Origin: Pseudomonas quebecensis
Lineage (GTDB): Bacteria; Pseudomonadota; Gammaproteobacteria; Pseudomonadales; Pseudomonadaceae
Length of the DNA: 64,000 nucleotides
Direction of reading: 5' to 3'
Assembly: GCF_026410085.1 (NCBI RefSeq)
Contig: NZ_CP112866.1
Location: 806,001-870,000, forward strand
The notes beneath the pieces were generated by a model. It was given only the letters and a program-made list of their open reading frames with translations, was not told the DNA's origin and searched no databases. This document shows positions 58,027-64,000 of this stretch, piece by piece. The translations under genes were made by a program, and so were the position numbers. Numbering within the stretch: the stretch's first letter is position 1; every line of letters starts with the position of its first letter.

Positions 58027-59034
58027 ATGTTGTCCAGAACCCTGCTGTGCCTTGCTGTTCTCAGTGCCTCAACGCCTCTGCTTGCCGATACCGTCTGGTT
58101 GAAAAACGGTGATCGCCTGACCGGCAAAATCAAGCTGTTCGACGGCGGCAAGTTGCTGATCCAGACCGCTTACGCCGGCGCTGTGCCCGTGGACTGGAAG
58201 CAGGTCAAGACTCTGGAAAGCGACCAGGAACTGCTGGTCAAGCAGGATGCCTACAGCGGCGAGAAGGCCAAGTCCCTTCACGCGGCGGAAGACGGCAAGG
58301 TGGTGCTGGCCAATGGCGAGGCACCCAAGACCGTGGAGCTGGCGAGCATTCAGCAGATCATCAAGCCAAAGCCTGTGATCGAGGACCTGGTATGGAAGGG
58401 CAACGTCGACCTGGCCCTGGATTACAAGCGCGCCGAGAAAGACACCAACGACTACGATATCGATTTCAAGACGTCCGCGCGTCATGGTCAATGGCGCCAT
58501 ACCGGGCAGGGCGAGTACAACCGCGAATTTCAGGACGATGTGACCACCACCGACAACTGGGCGCTGGAATACGACCTGGACCGTTTTCTCACCGAGCACT
58601 GGTTCTGGCAAGGGCGTCTGACCTACAAGCGCGACAAGGTTGAAGACCTGGCTCGCCAGCGCACCGTGGGTACCGGCCCTGGCTACCAGTTCTGGGACGA
58701 TGAACTGGGCGCGTTCTCCCTCGGCTCGCTGGTCAACCGAACCGACTATGAATATGCCGACGGCGGCAAAGACAACTTCTATTCCCTGGCCATGAAGTGG
58801 AACTACAACCGCTACCTGGTGGGCAAGACCGTTGAGTTCTTCACCAACGGCGAACTGGGCAAGCCTATCGATGCACCGGCCGAGTACTCGTTGGATGCGG
58901 AAATGGGCCTGCGCTACAAAGTCACCGAGTGGGCATCGCTCAACCTCAAGGCCGAGCGCGATGTGATCAGCGGCGACTCCCAGAGCAGCCTGAGCAAAAC
59001 CCGCTACACCGCTGGGTTCGGCGTGGCCTGGTAA
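58027..59034 (+). CDS. DUF481 (YdiY-like) outer membrane protein
   Basis: 335 residues from the ATG at 58027, which gives a clean signal peptide (MLSRTLLCLAVLSASTPLLA); the in-frame ATG at 57988 puts 13 polar residues before it. The N-terminus DTVWLKNGDRLTGKI is typical of the family; from about residue 120 on, alternating aromatic strands suggest a beta-barrel of the DUF481 type, ending GFGVAW. E. coli YdiY is acid-inducible; the function is unknown. Confidence 0.9.
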   Translation: MLSRTLLCLAVLSASTPLLADTVWLKNGDRLTGKIKLFDGGKLLIQTAYAGAVPVDWKQVKTLESDQELLVKQDAYSGEKAKSLHAAEDGKVVLANGEAPKTVELASIQQIIKPKPVIEDLVWKGNVDLALDYKRAEKDTNDYDIDFKTSARHGQWRHTGQGEYNREFQDDVTTTDNWALEYDLDRFLTEHWFWQGRLTYKRDKVEDLARQRTVGTGPGYQFWDDELGAFSLGSLVNRTDYEYADGGKDNFYSLAMKWNYNRYLVGKTVEFFTNGELGKPIDAPAEYSLDAEMGLRYKVTEWASLNLKAERDVISGDSQSSLSKTRYTAGFGVAW

Positions 59035-59128
59035 TCGAGCCCCTGGCAACCGCGGCCTTTATTGATTACCTTGTGTTGAGATCCATTCCCATACGCAGTG
59101 GGCGGCTGAATACCCGAGGAGTCATACG

Positions 59129-59860
59129 TTGAGCGCACAGGTTGCCAGGAACGCCCGAGAGCTGTTGCTCAAGGAATACCGTGGGGCTCTCTCCACATTG
59201 TCCAAAGCCATGCCCGGCTTTCCCTTTGGATCGGTGGTGCCGTACTGCCTGGACGAGCAGGGCCGGCCATTGATTCTGATCAGCCGTATCGCCCAGCACA
59301 CCCATAACCTGCAAAAAGATCCCAAGTGTTCTCTGCTGGTCGGCGAGCGCGAGGCGGACGATGTGCAGGCAGTGGGGCGCCTGACCTACCTGGCCGAAGC
59401 CGAAAAACTGCAGGACGCCACCGCCGTCGAGGCAGCGGCCGAACGCTACTACCGCTACTTTCCCGAGTCGGCCAACTACCACAAGGCGCACGATTTTGAT
59501 TTCTGGGTGCTCAAGCCGGTGCGTCACCGCTATATAGGCGGGTTCGGCGCGATCCATTGGCTTGATCAGCTGACCCTGGCCAACCCTTTCGCCGGCACGG
59601 CCGAGCGCAGCATGGTCGAGCACATGAACAGCGACCATGCCAAGGCGATTGCGCATTACGTGGCACTTGCCGATTTGCCTGCCGGCGAGCCCGCGCAGTT
59701 GGCCGGGATCGACAGTGAGGGCATGCACCTGCGCATTGGTCAGTCGTTGCACTGGCTGCCGTTCGCAACGTCTTGCAACACGCCGACACAGGTGCGCGAA
59801 GCCCTGGTTTCATTGGCTCATGCCGCTGCCTGGCCGAAAAAAACGGCTTCCGACGCTTGA
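59129..59860 (+). CDS. HugZ-like heme-utilisation / pyridoxamine-oxidase-fold protein
   Basis: 243 residues with a TTG start at 59129, supported by GAGGAG eight bases upstream. N-terminal split-barrel flavin-type fold (GFPFGSVVPYCLDEQGRPLILISRIAQHTHNL, KCSLLVGE) and a C-terminal DUF2470 domain with MVEHMNSDHAKAIAHY. Related proteins are heme oxygenases (HugZ) or bind heme or FMN; the true activity is open. fxsA follows after 66 bp. Confidence 0.88.
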   Translation: MSAQVARNARELLLKEYRGALSTLSKAMPGFPFGSVVPYCLDEQGRPLILISRIAQHTHNLQKDPKCSLLVGEREADDVQAVGRLTYLAEAEKLQDATAVEAAAERYYRYFPESANYHKAHDFDFWVLKPVRHRYIGGFGAIHWLDQLTLANPFAGTAERSMVEHMNSDHAKAIAHYVALADLPAGEPAQLAGIDSEGMHLRIGQSLHWLPFATSCNTPTQVREALVSLAHAAAWPKKTASDA

Positions 59861-59926
59861 ATTCACGAAACGGCGACGTCATCTAAGGTGGACTGGCAAG
59901 GCATTCTTGCGTTGAGGAACCATTTG

Positions 59927-60403
59927 ATGCGCCCTTTTTTATTGCTCTTTCTGCTGTTCCCGGTGTTGGAGCTGTTCGTCTTCGTTCAGGTCAGCAGTGC
60001 GATCGGGTTTTTCCCGGCATTGCTGTTGATCATTCTAGGCTCGATGCTTGGCGTTCTAGTGCTGCGCGTCGCCGGACTGGCTACGGCATTACGTGCCCGG
60101 GAAAGCCTGAACCGCGGCGAGTTGCCCGCCCAGACCATGCTGGAAGGCCTGATGATGGCCCTGGCCGGTGGGCTGTTGATCCTGCCGGGTTTCATCAGCG
60201 ACGCAGTCGGTCTGGTGATGCTGCTGCCGGTCACCCGCAAATTGCTGGCCGGCAAAATGCGCCAGCGCGCCGAAGAGGCCGCGATTCGCCAGCGTGCGTT
60301 CGCCGACGACCTGCAGCCTCGTGGTGGCCCGGCCCCGCGCCAGCCTCTGGGCCGTGAAGGCGATGTGATCGAAGGCGAGTTCGAGCACCGCGACGGCAAA
60401 TAA
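59927..60403 (+). CDS. fxsA: FxsA family membrane protein
   Basis: 158 residues from the ATG at 59927 (GAGGA seven bases upstream); an in-frame start at 59888 is less likely. MRPFLLLFLLFPVLELFVFVQV begins the first of about three to four hydrophobic segments; the signature GGLLILPGFISDAVGL is typical, and the C-terminus is polar. E. coli FxsA protects from phage T7 exclusion by F PifA. Its place before groES is conserved. Confidence 0.93.
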   Translation: MRPFLLLFLLFPVLELFVFVQVSSAIGFFPALLLIILGSMLGVLVLRVAGLATALRARESLNRGELPAQTMLEGLMMALAGGLLILPGFISDAVGLVMLLPVTRKLLAGKMRQRAEEAAIRQRAFADDLQPRGGPAPRQPLGREGDVIEGEFEHRDGK

Positions 60404-60413
60404 CCCCCACCCA

Positions 60414-60435
60414 CACGGCACCTTCAGGTGCCGTG
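60414..60435 (+). terminator. Hairpin after fxsA
   Basis: CACGGCACC-TTCA-GGTGCCGTG perfect nine-base-pair stem, 10 bases after the fxsA stop. Only CTGCATTT follows, so it is a weak intrinsic terminator or a 3' end stabiliser. Confidence 0.6.
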
Positions 60436-60481
60436 CTGCATTTACCGGCTCCCTGGACATAAAAAATTTCATTCGCGGGCC

Positions 60482-60508
60482 CTTGTAATAAGCACAGGCG
60501 CCCTTATG
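60482..60508 (+). promoter_or_regulatory. Candidate sigma-32 heat-shock promoter of groESL
   Basis: CTTGTAA (-35 type, preceded by CC), 12-base spacer, CCCTTATG (-10 type). It is close to the sigma-32 consensus CCCTTGAA / CCCCATNT and lies just upstream of the structured leader. Confidence 0.7.
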
Positions 60509-60513
60509 TAACG

Positions 60514-60590
60514 GTCACCGCAAGGTTTCTGGTGGTGACACTAGACAGACTTCCGCGTTTCGCTCAGCGAACCGCGACCGGCACCGCCGG
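60514..60590 (+). ncRNA. Structured 5' leader of groES (Pseudomon-groES-type element)
   Basis: Three successive hairpins: GTCACC/GGTGAC (60514-60539), CGCGTTTCG/CGAACCGCG with one mismatch (60554-60576), and CCGGC-ACC-GCCGG (60578-60590). A conserved RNA motif upstream of Pseudomonas groES is known (Pseudomon-groES RNA). Identity is assigned by position and structure, not by a model search. Confidence 0.6.
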
Positions 60591-60649
60591 AATTTAACCC
60601 GCCGGAATTGATACCGGCCGATGAAAAACACAATTAGGAGAGATCGACA

Positions 60650-60946
60650 ATGAGCAAGCTTCGTCCTCTGCACGACCGCGTCGTCATCCGTCGCAGCGAA
60701 GAAGAAAAGAAAACCGCTGGCGGCATCGTTCTGCCAGGTTCGGCTGCTGAAAAAGCCAACCACGGTGTGATCGTCGCTGCGGGTCCGGGCAAGACCCTGG
60801 AGAACGGTGAAGTACGCGCGCTGGCCGTGAAAGTGGGTGACAAGGTTGTTTTCGGCCCTTACTCCGGTAGCAACACTGTGAAAGTCGACGGCGAAGACCT
60901 GCTGGTAATGGCTGAGAACGAAATTCTCGCTGTACTGGAAGGCTGA
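60650..60946 (+). CDS. groES: Co-chaperonin GroES
   Basis: 98 residues. [30 protein letters not shown] is split by the mobile loop as usual ([16 protein letters not shown]), ending LAVLEG. TAGGAGAGATCGACA precedes the ATG. It caps the GroEL ring and is co-transcribed with groEL 49 bp later. Confidence 0.99.
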   Translation: MSKLRPLHDRVVIRRSEEEKKTAGGIVLPGSAAEKANHGVIVAAGPGKTLENGEVRALAVKVGDKVVFGPYSGSNTVKVDGEDLLVMAENEILAVLEG

Positions 60947-60983
60947 TTTCCCGCTCATTTTCCCGTTACGTCAAAGTATTTAA

Positions 60984-62642
<1,659 letters not shown>

Positions 62643-62664
62643 GCCAGCCTTACCCCCGTACTGA

Positions 62665-62703
62665 AAAAGCCCCGCCTGCAGTGATGCAGGCGGGGCTTTT
62701 TTA
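62665..62703 (+). terminator. Terminator after groEL
   Basis: AAAAAGCCCCGCCTGC / GCAGGCGGGGCTTTTTT stem of 11 G-C-rich pairs plus A/T flanks around AGTGAT; can serve the convergent sulfatase gene as well. Confidence 0.95.
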
Positions 62704-62726
62704 TTGCTTGGGGGTCATGAGCTGGC

Positions 62727-64000
62727 TTAGCGCTCGGTCAGCCGTGGGCTCGTCTCCTGGGGCGCTTTCCAACTCAACAACTGTTGTTTGAACCCGTAGC
62801 TGGCGGCCTGGTAATAGGTGATTGCTCGCTGGATCAAGGGATCATCACTGCCCACTCGCGACTCCTGGCTTTCAGCCAAGGCCTGGTCGTGGCGACGCAG
62901 ACCCAGGCGCGGGCTGAGAATGGCCAGGTCCTTGCCGTCGAACAGCCCCAGATGCTGGTAATTGCCGACCACCACGCGCGGCGGCAGCGGGTTATCCTGA
63001 AGCAAGTCGCGGCCGAAGAACGTCGACTCGTAGCTCAGGTTGATCAGGCCCAGCAGGGTCGGCGCCAGGTCGATCTGACTGGCCAGTTGCGCGGACTCCC
63101 GTGGGTCGATCAGTTTGGGCGCATAGATGAACAGCGGAATCTGGTAGTTGGTGATGGGCAAGTCTTCCTTGCCCGCGCTGCCGGCCGTGTGATCGGCGAC
63201 GAACACAAAGATCGTGTTGTCGAACCAGGGCTTCTGACGTGCCGCGTCGAGGAATTCACCGATGGCATGGTCGGTGTATTTCACCGCGCCGTCGCGGCCA
63301 TTCCCGGATTTGATATCGATGCGCCCATCCGGATAGGTGTAAGGGCGATGGTTGGAGGTAGTCATCAATTGCAGCAGGAACGGTTGCCGCTTGGCGTAAT
63401 CGGCGTCGGCCAGTTTCAGGGTTTGTTTGTACAGGTCTTCGTCGGCCATGCCCCAGGCGTTTTTAAACGAGATTTCGGCCTCGGGTACGCTGCTCTGGTC
63501 GACCACGCGGTAACCGTTGCCGCTGAAAAACGCGTTCATGTTATCGAAGTAACCGCGCCCACCGTACACGAATACGCTGTCATAACCGACGGCGGTGAGC
63601 TGTTGCCCGAGGCTGGCGAAACCGCTTTCACGGCCGATGCGTTTGACGATCGAGCGTCCCGGCGTAGGAGGGATCGCCAGGGTGATTGCTTCCAGGCCCC
63701 GGTCTGTGCGGGTGCCGGTGGCGTAGAAGTTATTGAAATACAGGCTTTGTTTTCGCAACGCGTCGAGGTTCGGCGTGAGATTGCGCCCGTCGCCATTGCT
63801 GCCCATGTATTTGGCGCTGAAGCTTTCGATGGTTACCAGCACGATATTGGGCGTGCTCGGCGGGCTGGAGTGGCTGATGGACCGGCGGATATCCAGCGGG
63901 TCCTGGCCGATAAAGCGGGCGTTGGGCTCGCTGAGTTCGGCGCGCAACTGGCGGGCGACCACGTCGGTCGGCAGGCTTTTGTAGAACTGCGAGTAATCCA
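62727..64000 (-). CDS. LTA-synthase-like sulfatase / phosphoethanolamine-transferase family protein (5' end outside window)
   Basis: The frame is open from the window edge (64000) to TGA at 62727, about 424 residues; an internal GTG at 63962 is not the start, since codons for DYSQFYKSLPTD precede it. Sulfatase-fold catalytic domain: PNIVLVTIESFSAKYMG, the nucleophile Thr region YATGTRTDRGLEAI, HRPYTYPDG and the metal site FVADHTAG. This is the LtaS/MdoB/OpgB group, whose members add phosphoglycerol or phosphoethanolamine groups to envelope glycans. The N-terminal membrane part is outside the window, so the exact type is not settled. Confidence 0.88.
   Translation of the reverse strand, partial: DYSQFYKSLPTDVVARQLRAELSEPNARFIGQDPLDIRRSISHSSPPSTPNIVLVTIESFSAKYMGSNGDGRNLTPNLDALRKQSLYFNNFYATGTRTDRGLEAITLAIPPTPGRSIVKRIGRESGFASLGQQLTAVGYDSVFVYGGRGYFDNMNAFFSGNGYRVVDQSSVPEAEISFKNAWGMADEDLYKQTLKLADADYAKRQPFLLQLMTTSNHRPYTYPDGRIDIKSGNGRDGAVKYTDHAIGEFLDAARQKPWFDNTIFVFVADHTAGSAGKEDLPITNYQIPLFIYAPKLIDPRESAQLASQIDLAPTLLGLINLSYESTFFGRDLLQDNPLPPRVVVGNYQHLGLFDGKDLAILSPRLGLRRHDQALAESQESRVGSDDPLIQRAITYYQAASYGFKQQLLSWKAPQETSPRLTER

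Noticed and set aside
57888..58151. 87-codon minus-strand frame
   Set aside because: Antisense to the start of the DUF481 gene; no Shine-Dalgarno and no family.

Overview
The window is chromosomal DNA of a fluorescent pseudomonad, most likely the Pseudomonas fluorescens group. The reasons are the gene order purL/mltF, nagRA-nagB-nagFE, ffh-rpsP-rimM-trmD-rplS, xerD-dsbC-hom-thrC-recJ, mprF-acvB, dinB, proS and fxsA-groESL; the Pseudomonas-restricted families DUF6124 and DUF3509; and the many REP-type palindromes (core like GTGGGAGGGGGCTTGCCCCC) between genes. Coding density is high and GC-rich. I see no prophage, integron, IS element or CRISPR array.

Region by region. 1-5160: end of a trehalose PTS locus (treC 3' end, LamB-type porin, EIIA-HPr-EI fusion, a Cys-less EIIB-like protein), then a tandem amplification of the EIIB-like gene's 3' end together with a 114-bp palindrome. 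5157-11171: mltF, purL and a small NIF3-like gene with a terminator. 11184-16946: a very large DUF6543-type toxin gene broken by one in-frame TGA. 16947-17970: a 133-bp palindrome, a structured RNA leader that folds as a three-way junction, a DUF6124 gene and a REP pair. 17993-25300: the GlcNAc locus (nagE, nagF, SIS-type nagB, nagA, nagR) with a pair of mirrored operator-like boxes. 25412-33627: L,D-transpeptidase, Nudix hydrolases, gamma-carbonic anhydrase, DUF1289, a queuosine-precursor-type transporter, purT, an MHS symporter, a CNNM/CorC protein and a CcsA-like protein. 33861-43177: ffh, the ribosomal protein operon, xerD, dsbC, hom, thrC and two small genes. 43436-51083: CoA-transferase, yaeQ, recJ, and the acvB/mprF lipid aminoacylation pair. 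51347-57864: two initiator tRNA genes, LexA-controlled dinB, a lipoprotein, proS, ampG and an alkyltransferase-like gene. 58027-64000: DUF481 protein, HugZ-like protein, fxsA, groESL with a heat-shock-type promoter and structured leader, and a truncated LTA-synthase-like sulfatase.

How the parts fit. Two complete sugar PTSs lie about 15 kb apart. Each has its own three-domain phosphotransfer protein, each carries an EIIB-like copy lacking the phosphorylatable cysteine, and the porin, both EI fusions and nagE all have an AAnAAnAA motif at or near the translation start. That motif is the binding signature of Hfq/Crc catabolite repression, so both PTSs may be repressed together after transcription.

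The least explained items are the stop-interrupted toxin with an intact and a decayed copy of a ChaN/TIKI-like module, the three-way-junction leader before the DUF6124 gene, and the gene-end-plus-palindrome tandem repeat. All calls were made by eye from sequence and family knowledge; no database search was run.
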